A stretch of DNA of 64,000 nucleotides from positions 49,554-113,553 of the forward strand of contig NZ_JAAATR010000031.1 in assembly GCF_009907385.1 (NCBI RefSeq). Direction: 5' to 3'. The position numbers and the translations under genes are program-made. The notes beneath the pieces are model-generated. The model searched no databases. It was not told where the DNA came from and saw only the letters and a list, made by a program, of their open reading frames with translations. Of this stretch, positions 1 to 9,294 are shown piece after piece. Each line of letters begins with the position of its first letter. The first letter of the stretch is position 1. This DNA comes from Atlantibacter hermannii (GTDB taxonomy: Bacteria > Pseudomonadota > Gammaproteobacteria > Enterobacterales > Enterobacteriaceae).

Positions 1-1020
1 ATAGCCTTTGTTGATCTCTTCGCGGGTTACTGCCTGGCCGTCGCCGGAGGTGGTGGCGTCGCTGGTGCCTTCATTGCTGCCGACGCTTTCCGAATCGTTG
101 GTTCCCGTGGCGTATGATTTGTTCGTCGACGAGGTGGTGGTCGTGCCGCTGCTGGTGCCCCGGCTGTGGCTGGTGCCTTTGTTATCGTAGCTGGAGCTGG
201 TGCCTTTACTGGAGCTGCGGTTTTCATTGACGCCGTCGCTTTTGGCCCGGCTGTCTCCCTCGCCGTGTGTGAGGGTCAGGCTGGTTCCGCTGGTTTTAGT
301 GAGATTCTGACCCGTGCTGCGGGTATGTTGCTCGCTCTGGTTTTGCGAGATCTGCACTGAATATTTCATTTGCGAGGAGAGCTGGGTCGACAGATCGTAT
401 ACTTGCTCAATGATCTGCTCGACTTCTTCTGTGCTGCCCGGTTGGCAGGCGATAACCATCCGCCAGCTTTCCCCCGCCAGGCCGTTAACCAGCCGCTCGA
501 CGCCCTGAAATTCTTCATCCCCCAGCCGGGATTCTTCTTCATTCAGCGAAGGGACGCCCGTCACCACGCCGAGCCGCTTCATCGATAACAGCGAGGTTAT
601 CGGAGCGATGTCCTGAGGCTTAACCGCCGCCAGCTTCGCGCCGAGTAAATTACTGCTGAAGGCCCGCTCGAGTTTAATGCCGATATCGTGAACCACGCCG
701 TTATCGTGGCTCGCCACGCCGATATAAAAATGAATGCCCTGGCCGTCGCTAAGCAGCATATACAGCAGCCTCGCGCGCGAATCGCTCATATTGGCGATCA
801 CATTGCTCATCGCCAGCCGGTGAACGGCGGCCTTTTCATCGGTCATCTCTTCGATGCGATAAAAACGGTATTCGGTGGGGCGCTCATCCTCCGGCACAGA
901 CTCGGGAGCGAGCTGAAAGTGGATACGGTTCCAGTGGGCTATGTTTAATTCGCTCAGACGAAAGCGCGCCTGTAGCTCGGTCATGGTGGTGTGCGTGTCA
1001 GTCATGCGTAACGGGTCCAT
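1..1020 (-). CDS. Unrecognised protein with Ser/Thr/Gly-rich linker, N-terminal part (runs off the left edge)
   Basis: An uninterrupted minus-strand frame reads from ATG at 1020 to the window edge (340 codons, no stop). A stop lies about 11 codons upstream, so this is the first possible ATG. There is no good ribosome binding site, and an ATG at 1005 is an alternative. Residues 1-235 look globular, with an amphipathic pattern and a segment reading LLSDGQGIHFYIGVASHD near residue 95. Residues from about 235 to the edge are low complexity, rich in Ser, Thr, Gly, Asn and Asp with recurring G-T-S units. I do not recognise the family. A globular start followed by a GTS-rich linker recalls some large HerA/DUF87-type ATPases, but no ATPase motif is present in the visible part, so that is only a guess. 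It is divergent from nikR. Confidence 0.75.
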   Translation of the reverse strand, partial: MDPLRMTDTHTTMTELQARFRLSELNIAHWNRIHFQLAPESVPEDERPTEYRFYRIEEMTDEKAAVHRLAMSNVIANMSDSRARLLYMLLSDGQGIHFYIGVASHDNGVVHDIGIKLERAFSSNLLGAKLAAVKPQDIAPITSLLSMKRLGVVTGVPSLNEEESRLGDEEFQGVERLVNGLAGESWRMVIACQPGSTEEVEQIIEQVYDLSTQLSSQMKYSVQISQNQSEQHTRSTGQNLTKTSGTSLTLTHGEGDSRAKSDGVNENRSSSKGTSSSYDNKGTSHSRGTSSGTTTTSSTNKSYATGTNDSESVGSNEGTSDATTSGDGQAVTREEINKGY

Positions 1021-1278
1021 CCCAAATAAGATAATAGCGCCTGTGTGTTTAACTTATTCTCATCGCAGGCATTCACTACTTTGGCGTTAATCCTAAAAAA
1101 AAGCGAGTTACCGATTCCAGGGATTGCGTGTCAGTCGCAGTATTAACGTCGGCCCGCGCCAGAAAAACGCCAGTCAAATCGCACAAAAAGCGGAGACCGC
1201 CCGCAAACCGCGCGGCATCAATGTTCAGCGTTCCAACGCATGCCATACTGCCTGCAACACTCTGTTTGGGATTGAAAT

Positions 1279-1719
1279 ATGCAACGTGTAACCCTGTCAC
1301 TTGACGATGATTTACTGGCGGAAGTGGATGCGTTAATCCAGACCCGTGGCTATCAGAACCGCTCCGAAGCGGTGCGCGATTTGGTGCGCGCCGGGTTGCA
1401 GGATGCCGCCGACACCAGCGCCAGCGGGCCGTGTATCGCGGCGCTGTTTTATATTTACGATCACGAGGCTCGCGAATTGTCGCGCCGGTTAACGCGTACT
1501 TTCCATGATCATCACGACCTGTCGCTCACCAGCCTGCATGTGCATCTTGATCACGGCAGTTGCCTTGAAGTGTCATTATTGAAAGGGGAAACCCAGCAGG
1601 TACGTACTTTCGCGGATAAGGTCATTACCGAGCGCGGGGTACGTCACGGCCAGGTGATTGTCGTACCGGTTGAGCACGACGAGACGCATCCCCATCATCA
1701 TCCCCATCACCACGATTAA
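1279..1719 (+). CDS. nikR: Nickel-responsive transcriptional regulator NikR
   Basis: A 146-residue ribbon-helix-helix repressor that senses Ni(II) and represses nikABCDE. Residues 1-45 are the ribbon-helix-helix DNA-binding part (MQRVTLSLDDDLL start, then a YQNRSEAVRDLVR helix). The C-terminal ACT-like domain carries the high-affinity square-planar nickel ligands at His76, His87, His89 and Cys95, the same numbering as in E. coli NikR. The tail (residues 133-146) is strongly His-rich and extends about 13 residues beyond the E. coli protein, so it may bind additional metal. The gene sits just upstream of the hyf operon, about 55 kb from nikABCDE (56561-61524); in E. coli nikR directly follows nikE. 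The ATG at 1279 is preceded by a weak GGGA. Confidence 0.96.
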   Translation: MQRVTLSLDDDLLAEVDALIQTRGYQNRSEAVRDLVRAGLQDAADTSASGPCIAALFYIYDHEARELSRRLTRTFHDHHDLSLTSLHVHLDHGSCLEVSLLKGETQQVRTFADKVITERGVRHGQVIVVPVEHDETHPHHHPHHHD

Positions 1720-1731
1720 TGCTGCTCCTGC

Positions 1732-1755
1732 AACGTGCCGCCCGCCCGGCACGTT
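1732..1755. terminator. Hairpin after nikR, candidate terminator
   Basis: A perfect inverted repeat, AACGTGCCG and CGGCACGTT with a 6-nt loop, starts 12 bp after the nikR stop. Only a short T stretch follows (GCTTTAAC), so it could be a weak intrinsic terminator or a 3'-end stabilising stem. Confidence 0.5.
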
Positions 1756-1786
1756 CCCGCTTTAACTCAAATCCCTTCATGAACGG

Positions 1787-1835
1787 TGTCGACACAAATG
1801 CCGACTCGGCATTTCATCCCGTTCGACATCGACAA
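1787..1835 (+). promoter_or_regulatory. Candidate HyfR/FhlA enhancer region upstream of hyfA
   Basis: It contains the palindrome TGTCGACA (1787-1794), a perfect inverted repeat AAATGCCGACTCGGCATTT (1796-1814), then TTCGACATCGACAAG. It lies about 85-120 bp upstream of the -24/-12 element, the usual distance for a sigma-54 enhancer. A related TCGGCA/TGCCGA palindrome and a TGTCGG box precede the hydN-fdhF sigma-54 promoter. Binding by HyfR or FhlA is inferred, not shown. Confidence 0.5.
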
Positions 1836-1896
1836 GTCATCGCCGCGATTTTTAATTAACTCATTGAATTGAAGAATAAAAATAACAAAAAACAAA

Positions 1897-1914
1897 CTGG
1901 CACAATTCCTGCTT
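1897..1914 (+). promoter_or_regulatory. Sigma-54 promoter of hyfA
   Basis: The sequence CTGGCACAATTCCTGCTT has GG at 1899-1900 and GC at 1911-1912 separated by exactly 10 bp, matching the sigma-54 -24/-12 consensus. Transcription would begin near 1924, about 70 bp upstream of the hyfA ATG. Confidence 0.85.
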
Positions 1915-1996
1915 AAAGCCTGCTGACAAGACCAGCAGTGGGCAATGCCGACGGTATCGACTCGCTGTTATTCATATGATTCTGGAGGGTACAGCG

Positions 1997-2620
1997 ATGA
2001 ATCGCTTCGTGATTGCGGAGCCACAGCTATGTATCGGATGCAATACCTGTATGGCCGCCTGTTCGGAGGTCCATAAGGCTCAGGGATTACAATCGCATCC
2101 ACGTCTGACCGTCACTCGCGTTGACGAGCAGACCGCCCCCATGCTTTGCCGTCACTGCGAAGACGCTCCCTGCGCCAGGGTGTGTCCGGTGAACGCCATC
2201 ACGCATGAAAACGACGCCATCGTCCTTAACGAAAGCCTGTGCATCGGCTGTAAGTTATGCGGCCTGGCCTGTCCTTTTGGGGCCATTACGCCATCGGGCA
2301 GCCGCCCGCTGTCTATTCCCTCGCAATTTGAAAACTATGTCCCGGCGAATCTGCTGGCCGATGTGCCGGAAAGCCCTGCCAGCATGAATCCGTTTCTTGC
2401 CTGGAACGCGGGGGTGCGCAGCGTGGCGGTGAAATGCGACTTATGCGATTTCCGCCCGGAAGGCCCGGCCTGCGTCAGGGCGTGCCCGACGGCGGCGCTG
2501 AAACTGGTGGATGAACGCGGTATCGCGCGGGAGGCAAAAGCGCGGCGTCTGGCGGCGATGAGCAATCTGCCGCCGGAGCTAAATCTGTTTCCCACCGCTT
2601 CTCAGGAGCAGAAATTATGA
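1997..2620 (+). CDS. hyfA: Hydrogenase-4 component A, polyferredoxin HyfA
   Basis: A 207-residue iron-sulfur protein of the HycB/HyfA family that passes electrons from formate dehydrogenase to the hydrogenase-4 core on the cytoplasmic face. Four Cys clusters of the CxxCxxCxxxC type are visible: CIGCNTCMAAC, CRHCEDAPCARVC, CIGCKLCGLAC and a final CDLC...C...C set, enough for four [4Fe-4S] centres. The start is ATG 1997, with GGAGG at 1984-1988; an upstream in-frame start at 1976 lacks a site. First gene of the hyf operon, overlapping hyfB by 4 bp, downstream of the sigma-54 promoter. Confidence 0.95.
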   Translation: MNRFVIAEPQLCIGCNTCMAACSEVHKAQGLQSHPRLTVTRVDEQTAPMLCRHCEDAPCARVCPVNAITHENDAIVLNESLCIGCKLCGLACPFGAITPSGSRPLSIPSQFENYVPANLLADVPESPASMNPFLAWNAGVRSVAVKCDLCDFRPEGPACVRACPTAALKLVDERGIAREAKARRLAAMSNLPPELNLFPTASQEQKL

Positions 2621-4632
2621 TGGATTCTCTTCAGCTTCTTTTGTGGGCCATCGTGTTTTACGTCGCGAGCGGCTGCGCCTCTCTGCTTTTGCGCCATGCG
2701 GAGCAGGTGGCGATTTATGTCGCCGGCGCGGGCGCGATGATCGGCGGCGTTCTGGGTATTGCTGCCGCGTGGCCGGTGGTGATGGGCGGCGACGCGGTGG
2801 TGTTTGCCACTCAGGGCCTGTTCCCGTTTGCCGCCTTCAGCGTTCGTCTCGATGGCCTGGCCGCCTTTATGCTGCTGGTGATCTCCCTGCTGGTGGTGGT
2901 GTGCTCGCTGTACTCGCTCTCCTACGTTCAGGAATACCGCGGGCGCGGCGCATGGGGCATGGGGTTCTTTATGAACCTGTTTATCGCCTCCATGGTCGGC
3001 CTGGTGGTGATGGACAACGCGTTCTACTTCATCATCCTGTTTGAAATGATGTCGCTGGCGTCGTGGTTCCTGGTCATCGCCGAGCAGGATGACGAATCGG
3101 TCAGCGCCGGGCTGCTGTACTTCTTTATCGCCCACGCCGGGTCGGTGCTGATCATGATGGCGTTCTTCCTGCTGTGGCGGGAGAGCGGCAGCCTCGATTT
3201 CGCCAGCTTCCGCGCGCTGCAACTCTCGCCGGGCACCGCCTCCGCGGTGTTCCTGCTGGCGTTTCTGGGTTTCGGGGCCAAGGCCGGGATGCTGCCGCTG
3301 CACAGCTGGCTGCCGCGCGCGCACCCCGCCGCGCCGTCACACGCCTCGGCACTCATGTCGGGCGTGATGGTGAAAATCGGGATCTTCGGGATTATCAAAG
3401 TCGGCATTGATTTACTCGCCACCCAGCTGTGGTGGGGGATTGTAGTGCTGGCGTTCGGCGCGGTTTCAGCCGTTCTGGGCGTGCTGTATGCGCTGGCGGA
3501 GCATGACATCAAACGCCTGCTGGCCTGGCATACCGTGGAAAACATCGGGATCATTTTGATGGGCGTCGGCGTCGGCATGGTGGGCATCGCCACCGGCCAC
3601 CCGGTGCTGGCGACGCTGGGCATTCTCGGCGCGCTCTACCACCTCGTGAACCATGCGGTGTTTAAAGGGCTGCTGTTCCTCGGCGCAGGGGCGATTATCT
3701 ACCGCGTCCATACCCGCGATATGGAAAAAATGGGCGGCTTAGGCAAGCTAATGCCCCTGACCGGTCTGGCGTTCCTGATCGGTTGTATGGCGATTTCCGC
3801 ACTGCCGCCGCTCAACGGGTTTATCAGCGAGTGGTACACCTATCAGTCGCTGTTCACCATGAGCCGCGACGGCAGCTTTATCATGAAACTGAGCGGCCCC
3901 ATCGCCATGGTGATGCTGGCAATCACCGGCGCGCTGGCGGCGATGTGCTTTGTGAAGGTGTATGGCATTAGCTTCTGCGGCGGCGCGCGCAGCGAGAAAG
4001 CAGCCCAGGCGCGTGAAGTGCCGTGGCCGATGACCGCTGCCATGCTGTTGCTGGCGTTGCTTTGCGTCATATTGGGCGTCGGCGCGGCGTGGATCGCGCC
4101 GGTTATCGCGAACATCGCCGCCGGGCTGGTGCAAACGCCTGCCGTGACGGTGAGCGAAGGGGCGCTGTTGGTGCCGGGCTTGGCCCATCAGGCAATGCTC
4201 TCTCCAGCGGTCATGTTTATTCTGCTGCTGGCCCTGCCGTTAATTCCTCTGATGATTTATCTCTCTCACCGCCGTGGGCAACAAGGTTTCCGCCGTCGCG
4301 GCGAGCCGTGGGCCTGTGGTTACGCCTGGGAAGAGGCGATGTCGGCGTCCGCCGGCAGCTTCACCCAGCCGCTGCGCGTCATGTTCTCCTCGCTGTACAA
4401 ACTGCGTCGTCAGCTCGATCCGTCTGCCGGACTGGGCCGCGCGCTGGAGAAAACCACCGCAGGCGCCACCCGCGTCGAGCCGTTCTGGGATGAAAAAATT
4501 ATCTATCCGTTGGTCCGTCTGACCCAGTCCGTGGGCAGCGGGATACAGCGACTACAGGGAGGAGATTTCCGTCTCTATTGCCTGTATGTCGTGGCGGCGC
4601 TGGTCGTTTTACTCGCGATCGTCGCGGTCTGA
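2617..4632 (+). CDS. hyfB: Hydrogenase-4 component B, antiporter-like membrane subunit HyfB
   Basis: A 671-residue polytopic membrane protein of the NuoL/MrpA antiporter family, close in length to E. coli HyfB. The central part has the family's buried charged positions, seen in PLHSWLPRAHPAAPSHASALMSG near residue 230 and the LLAWHTVENIG segment near residue 305. A long C-terminal tail (about residues 560-671) carries an RRRGEPWACGYAW motif and ends in a single membrane helix. HyfB is one of three antiporter-like subunits (with HyfD and HyfF) that distinguish hydrogenase-4 from hydrogenase-3 and could couple hydrogen evolution to ion translocation. Its start overlaps the hyfA stop. Confidence 0.95.
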   Translation: MMDSLQLLLWAIVFYVASGCASLLLRHAEQVAIYVAGAGAMIGGVLGIAAAWPVVMGGDAVVFATQGLFPFAAFSVRLDGLAAFMLLVISLLVVVCSLYSLSYVQEYRGRGAWGMGFFMNLFIASMVGLVVMDNAFYFIILFEMMSLASWFLVIAEQDDESVSAGLLYFFIAHAGSVLIMMAFFLLWRESGSLDFASFRALQLSPGTASAVFLLAFLGFGAKAGMLPLHSWLPRAHPAAPSHASALMSGVMVKIGIFGIIKVGIDLLATQLWWGIVVLAFGAVSAVLGVLYALAEHDIKRLLAWHTVENIGIILMGVGVGMVGIATGHPVLATLGILGALYHLVNHAVFKGLLFLGAGAIIYRVHTRDMEKMGGLGKLMPLTGLAFLIGCMAISALPPLNGFISEWYTYQSLFTMSRDGSFIMKLSGPIAMVMLAITGALAAMCFVKVYGISFCGGARSEKAAQAREVPWPMTAAMLLLALLCVILGVGAAWIAPVIANIAAGLVQTPAVTVSEGALLVPGLAHQAMLSPAVMFILLLALPLIPLMIYLSHRRGQQGFRRRGEPWACGYAWEEAMSASAGSFTQPLRVMFSSLYKLRRQLDPSAGLGRALEKTTAGATRVEPFWDEKIIYPLVRLTQSVGSGIQRLQGGDFRLYCLYVVAALVVLLAIVAV

Positions 4633-4643
4633 GGAGGGAGCGC

Positions 4644-5594
4644 ATGTTAACGCAACACACACCGACGCTGACCATGGGGCTGTTCGCGCTGGTTCAGGCC
4701 CTGATCATGCTGGGGATTACCCCGTTACTCACCGGGATCTCCCGCCAGATCCGCGCCCGGATGCATTCGCGTCAGGGGCCCGGCATCTGGCAGGACTACC
4801 GCGATCTCGCCAAATTACTTAAACGCCAGGAAGTGGCGCCGGCGCAGTCGGGGGCGATGTTCCGCATCATGCCTTACGTGCTGCTGGGTTCGATGTTGCT
4901 GGTGGCGATGACCTTACCGATTTTCACCCTGATGTCGCCGTTCGGCGGGGCAGGGGATTTGATCACGCTGCTGTACCTGTTCGCGCTGTTCCGCTTTTTC
5001 TTCTCGCTCTCCGGGCTGGATACCGGCAGCACTTTCGCCGGGATCGGGGCCAGCCGCGAACTGGTGATCGGCATTTTAGTCGAACCGACGCTGATCCTTG
5101 CGCTGCTGGTGGTGGCGCTGATCGCCGGTTCCACCAATATCGGCACCATCAGCGCCACCCTGGCGCAGGGCTGGAGCTCGCCGACCGCCACGCTGCTGGC
5201 GTTTATCGCCTGCGCTTTCGTCTGCTTTATCGAGATGGGCAAACTGCCGTTTGACCTCGCGGAAGCGGAGCAGGAGTTGCAGGAAGGGCCGCTGACCGAA
5301 TACTCCGGTTCCGGCTTTGCCCTGGTGAAATGGGGGCTGGGCCTGAAGCAGGTGGTGGTGGCGCAACTGTTCCTGGCGGTGTTTATCCCGTTCGGCAAAG
5401 CGGCGGAATTTACCCCGCCGGCGCTGATGTGGGCGGTCCTTGCCACCTGCATCAAGCTGCTGGTGGTGTTTGTGCTGGCCGGCCTGATTGAAAACAGCCT
5501 GGCGCGCGGACGCTTCCTGCTGACCCACCGCGTCACCTGGCTGGGCTTCGGCGTTGCGACGCTGGCCTTCGTCTTTTACTTAACCGGTCTGTAA
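4644..5594 (+). CDS. hyfC: Hydrogenase-4 component C, membrane anchor HyfC
   Basis: A 316-residue membrane protein of the NuoH/HycD family that anchors the peripheral hydrogenase arm. Several hydrophobic helices are visible, with the cytoplasmic loop FIEMGKLPFDLAEAEQELQEG near residue 205 that is the hallmark of this family at the quinone-like junction. The start is ATG 4644 behind a strong GAGGAGGGAG. A longer in-frame reading starting inside hyfB is unlikely, because the E. coli protein begins at the equivalent position. It starts 11 bp after the hyfB stop. Confidence 0.95.
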   Translation: MLTQHTPTLTMGLFALVQALIMLGITPLLTGISRQIRARMHSRQGPGIWQDYRDLAKLLKRQEVAPAQSGAMFRIMPYVLLGSMLLVAMTLPIFTLMSPFGGAGDLITLLYLFALFRFFFSLSGLDTGSTFAGIGASRELVIGILVEPTLILALLVVALIAGSTNIGTISATLAQGWSSPTATLLAFIACAFVCFIEMGKLPFDLAEAEQELQEGPLTEYSGSGFALVKWGLGLKQVVVAQLFLAVFIPFGKAAEFTPPALMWAVLATCIKLLVVFVLAGLIENSLARGRFLLTHRVTWLGFGVATLAFVFYLTGL

Positions 5595-5612
5595 GGAGCC
5601 AGGGAAACCATT

Positions 5613-7052
5613 ATGGAAACTATCGCACTTGCGACCCTGCTGATCCCCTTCGTCGGGGCGCTGCTCACGGCCTGCCTGCCGCAGCGTTATGCGCCGTGGC
5701 TGTGTACCCTCGTCGCGCTGCTGGCCACGTTGGGCACGGTTCAACTGGCGTGGCTGTTTTATCTGGGCGGTATGGAGGCCACCACGCTGTCGCTGGTTCA
5801 GTACGGCGATGTGGCGCTGTTTGGCTTCACCCTCGATCGCGTCAGCACCCTGATCGTGTTCGCGGTGGTGTTTTTAGGTTTCTTAGTCAGCCTTTACTCC
5901 ACTGGCTATCTGACCAAAGGCAACCGCGAGCATCCGCACGACGGCACCAACCGCTACTACGCGCTGCTGCTGGTGTTTATCGGCGCGATGGCCGGGCTGG
6001 TGTTGTCGTCCACCATCCTCGGGCAACTGCTGTTTTTCGAAATCACCGGCGGCTGCTCCTGGGGGCTGATTGGCTATTACCAGAGCGCGAAATCCCAGCG
6101 TTCCGCCATGAAAGCGCTGCTGATCACCCATGTTGCCTCCATCGGCCTGTATCTGGCAGCGGCGACGCTGTTCCTGCAAACCGGCACCTTCGCGCTGAGC
6201 GCGCTGGCGGAACTGGACGGTCCGGCGAGTCTGATCGTATTCGGCGGGATCCTGTTCGCAGCCTGGGGTAAATCGGCGCAACTGCCGTTGCAGGCCTGGC
6301 TGCCGGACGCCATGGAAGCGCCCACCCCAGTGAGTGCTTACCTGCATGCCGCGTCGATGGTGAAAGTGGGCGTATATATCTTTGCCCGCGCCATTCTCTC
6401 TGCCGACCAGGTGCCGCACGTTATCGGCTGGATCGGCATGGGCATGGCGAGCCTCACTATTGTCTACGGCTTTATGATGTATCTGCCGCAAAAAGACATG
6501 AAGCGCCTGCTCGCCTGGTCGACCATTACCCAACTGGGCTGGATCTTCTTCGCCCTGTCGATGTCGGTGTTCGGCTCGAAAGAGGCCTTCAACGGCGGTA
6601 TCGCTTACATCTTCAACCACGCTTTTGCCAAGAGCCTGTTCTTCCTGGTGGCGGGCGCGCTCAGCTACAGCTGCGGCACCCGTATGCTGCCGAAGCTGAA
6701 AGGGCTGATGCGCACGATGCCGTTGCTGGGCGTCGGCTTCTGCGTGGCGGCGCTGGCGATTGCCGGTGTGCCGCCGTTCAACGGCTTTTTCAGCAAGTTC
6801 CCGCTGTTTGCCGCCGGTTTCGCGCTCTCCAGCGAATATTGGGTCATGACCCCGCTGATGGTGCTGTTGCTGGTTGAATCGGTGGCGAGCTTCGCCTGGC
6901 TGCTTTACTGGTTTGGGCGCGTGGTGCCCGGCGAACCGAGCGAGGCGGTGGCGGATGCCTCGCCGGTGCCGGTTGCGATGCGGGCGGTGCTGATTGTCCT
7001 GGTGGTGATGTCGCTGTGCTCCAGCGTCATTGCTGTCGCCTGGTTGGGATAA
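5613..7052 (+). CDS. hyfD: Hydrogenase-4 component D, antiporter-like membrane subunit HyfD
   Basis: A 479-residue NuoM/NuoN-like membrane protein, the same length as E. coli HyfD. Conserved features are the ITGGCSWGLIGYYQSAKS loop near residue 145, the LQAWLPDAMEAPTPVSAYLHAASMVK helix near residue 228 with the Lys thought to relay protons, and the KRLLAWSTITQLGW segment near residue 300. There is no hyfD counterpart in the hydrogenase-3 (hyc) operon. It lies in the operon between hyfC (18 bp gap) and hyfE (11 bp gap). Confidence 0.95.
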   Translation: METIALATLLIPFVGALLTACLPQRYAPWLCTLVALLATLGTVQLAWLFYLGGMEATTLSLVQYGDVALFGFTLDRVSTLIVFAVVFLGFLVSLYSTGYLTKGNREHPHDGTNRYYALLLVFIGAMAGLVLSSTILGQLLFFEITGGCSWGLIGYYQSAKSQRSAMKALLITHVASIGLYLAAATLFLQTGTFALSALAELDGPASLIVFGGILFAAWGKSAQLPLQAWLPDAMEAPTPVSAYLHAASMVKVGVYIFARAILSADQVPHVIGWIGMGMASLTIVYGFMMYLPQKDMKRLLAWSTITQLGWIFFALSMSVFGSKEAFNGGIAYIFNHAFAKSLFFLVAGALSYSCGTRMLPKLKGLMRTMPLLGVGFCVAALAIAGVPPFNGFFSKFPLFAAGFALSSEYWVMTPLMVLLLVESVASFAWLLYWFGRVVPGEPSEAVADASPVPVAMRAVLIVLVVMSLCSSVIAVAWLG

Positions 7053-7063
7053 GGGAGTCGAAC

Positions 7064-7714
7064 ATGACCGGAACACTTATCGTCAATAACCTCGCGGGCG
7101 TGATGATGATCACCTCGCTGCTGGTGATTGGCGTCAAACGTCCTGCCGCCGCGTGCTGGTTCTATGCGCTGCAGTCGCTGATGCTGGTGGGCATTTTTAT
7201 CACCCTCGCGGAAACCCTCAACGCCCATGAGCTGCTCTCCTGGTCGATCAGCGCCTTTATCACCAAGGTGGTGATGGTGCCGCTGATTATGGGCTACGCG
7301 TTTCGCAAACTCTCCGATCCCAGCGCCAATGCCGGGATTATCAGCCCGGCGTTGCTGATGGTGGCCGCCGCCGTCATCGTGCTGCTGGCCTGGTTCGTCG
7401 TGGAACCCGTTACGGTGCCGCTGGTGACGGAGCTGAAACCGGCGCTGGCGGTATCGCTGGGCCACTTCCTGCTGGGGCTGCTGTGCATCGTCACGCAGCG
7501 CAACATCCTTAAGCAGGTATTCGGCTACTGCCTGATGGAAAACGGCTCGCACCTGACGCTGGCGCTGCTGGCCAACCGCGCGCCGGAACTGGTGGAAATC
7601 GGGATCGCCACGGACGCTATTTTTGCCGTGATCGTGATGGCGGTGTTGGCGCGCAAAATTTATCGCACGCTCAACACGCTCAATGTTGATCAACTGACGG
7701 CGCTGAAGGGGTAA
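7064..7714 (+). CDS. hyfE: Hydrogenase-4 component E, membrane subunit HyfE
   Basis: A 216-residue hydrophobic protein, the same length as E. coli HyfE. It has about six to seven membrane helices; the family is distantly related to NuoK/MrpC fused to extra helices. The ATG at 7064 follows GGGAGTCGAAC; in-frame codons further upstream overlap hyfD and are not needed. Its likely role is to join the antiporter-like subunits to the membrane core. It ends 4 bp before hyfF. Confidence 0.93.
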   Translation: MTGTLIVNNLAGVMMITSLLVIGVKRPAAACWFYALQSLMLVGIFITLAETLNAHELLSWSISAFITKVVMVPLIMGYAFRKLSDPSANAGIISPALLMVAAAVIVLLAWFVVEPVTVPLVTELKPALAVSLGHFLLGLLCIVTQRNILKQVFGYCLMENGSHLTLALLANRAPELVEIGIATDAIFAVIVMAVLARKIYRTLNTLNVDQLTALKG

Positions 7715-7718
7715 GCAG

Positions 7719-9293
7719 ATGAATGACAGTACGATGTTTTTCTGGCTGCTGGGCATACCGCTGGTGGTCGCGCTACTGGCGTTCGCCTGCCGTTTGCTCG
7801 GCGACGGCGCGCGCGGCGTGGTGACGGCGCTGCATGCCGTTGCGATCACCGCGCTGCTGGGCGTCAGCCTGTGGGGCGTGGCGCTGGTGTATGAACACCA
7901 GGATTTACTGGCGGCGCACCAGTGGCTGCATCTCGACAGCCTGAGCGGCCTGTTCCTTGGGCTGTTGGGCGTGGTCGGGTTCTTAACCGGCCTGTACTCC
8001 ATCGGGTATATGAATCACGAGGTCAACAGCGGCGAACTGAGCGTGAAGAGCCTGTGCAATTACTATGGCTTCTTCCACCTGTTTATCTTCACCATGCTGC
8101 TGGTGGTGACCAGTAATAACCTGATCCTGATGTGGGCGGCCATCGAAGCCACTACCCTCAGCTCGACATTTCTGGTGGGTCTGTACGGCCAGCGTTCGTC
8201 GCTGGAGGCGGCCTGGAAATACATCATCATTTGTACCGTCGGGGTGGCGTTCGGCCTCTACGGTACGGTGCTGGTGTACTCCAACGCAGCGGGCATGTTG
8301 CCGAATCCGGGCGACGCCATTTTCTGGACCGAAGTGATGAAACACCCGGATCTGCTGGACCCGACGCTGATGCATCTGGCGTTTGTGTTCGTGCTGATCG
8401 GCTTCGGCACCAAGATGGGGATTTTCCCGATGCACGCCTGGCTGCCGGACGCACACAGTGAGGCCCCGAGCCCCACCAGTGCGCTGCTCTCGGCGGTGCT
8501 GCTCAACTGCGCGCTGCTGATCATCGTGCGTTATTACATCCTGATCAGCGCGGCGATTGGTCCGCAGTTTCCCAACACCCTGCTGATTGTCTTCGGGATG
8601 CTGTCGGTGGCGGTGGCGGCGTTCTTTATCCTGGTGCAACGCGATGTAAAACGCCTGCTGGCCTATTCGAGCGTCGAGAATATGGGGTTGATCGCCGTGG
8701 CGATCGGCATCGGCGGGCCGCTCGGCGTGCTGGCCGGGCTGCTGCACACCCTCAACCATAGCCTGGCGAAAGCGCTGCTGTTCTGCGGTTCCGGCAACCT
8801 GCTGTTGAAATACGGCACCCGCGATCTGGACGTGGTGCGCGGCATGATGCGCGTCGCGCCGTTCAGCGCGGTGCTGCTGGCAGGCGGCGCGCTGGCCCTC
8901 GGCGGGATGCCGCCGTTTAACGTGTTCCTCAGCGAGTTTATGACCGTGACCGCCGGGCTGGCGGGCGAACATCTGTGGCTCACTATCGTGCTGCTGCTGT
9001 TGCTGACGGTGGTACTGGGCGGGCTGATCCGCATGGTCGCCAAAGTGTGCTTCGGCGAGGCGCCGCAGGCGGTAGCGAAAGGAGAGCTGGGCATTCTGAC
9101 CACGCTGCCGCTGCTGATCCTGCTGGTGCTGATGCTGGTGATGGGCACCCACATTCCGAAACCGGTGACTTACATGCTGGAGCGCGCGTCCACCATCGTC
9201 CTGAATCAGCCCGATTCACAACAGCGCTATTCGTGGCCGTGGGCCACCCACGACGCATCCATTACCGCCACCACCCATCGTCAGGAGAAGTAA
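7719..9293 (+). CDS. hyfF: Hydrogenase-4 component F, antiporter-like membrane subunit HyfF
   Basis: A 524-residue NuoN/NuoM-like membrane protein, close to E. coli HyfF in length. The motifs [30 protein letters not shown] near residue 230 and [17 protein letters not shown] near residue 310 are typical of proton-translocating antiporter modules. The C-terminus is hydrophilic and ends in a His-containing tail. Third antiporter-like subunit of the operon. The stop codon ends 1 bp before the GTG of hyfG, so translation is probably coupled. Confidence 0.95.
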   Translation: MNDSTMFFWLLGIPLVVALLAFACRLLGDGARGVVTALHAVAITALLGVSLWGVALVYEHQDLLAAHQWLHLDSLSGLFLGLLGVVGFLTGLYSIGYMNHEVNSGELSVKSLCNYYGFFHLFIFTMLLVVTSNNLILMWAAIEATTLSSTFLVGLYGQRSSLEAAWKYIIICTVGVAFGLYGTVLVYSNAAGMLPNPGDAIFWTEVMKHPDLLDPTLMHLAFVFVLIGFGTKMGIFPMHAWLPDAHSEAPSPTSALLSAVLLNCALLIIVRYYILISAAIGPQFPNTLLIVFGMLSVAVAAFFILVQRDVKRLLAYSSVENMGLIAVAIGIGGPLGVLAGLLHTLNHSLAKALLFCGSGNLLLKYGTRDLDVVRGMMRVAPFSAVLLAGGALALGGMPPFNVFLSEFMTVTAGLAGEHLWLTIVLLLLLTVVLGGLIRMVAKVCFGEAPQAVAKGELGILTTLPLLILLVLMLVMGTHIPKPVTYMLERASTIVLNQPDSQQRYSWPWATHDASITATTHRQEK

Positions 9294-9294
9294 C

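Noticed and set aside
1076..1300. 74-codon minus-strand frame overlapping the nikR start
   Set aside because: No family features, overlaps the nikR promoter and start, and has no convincing ribosome binding site.
5883..7076. 397-codon frame opposite hyfD and similar long antisense frames at 7983-9152 and 9481-11229
   Set aside because: They are rich in His, Gln and Arg as expected for the complement of GC-rich membrane or enzyme genes, and lie opposite well-recognised hyf genes.
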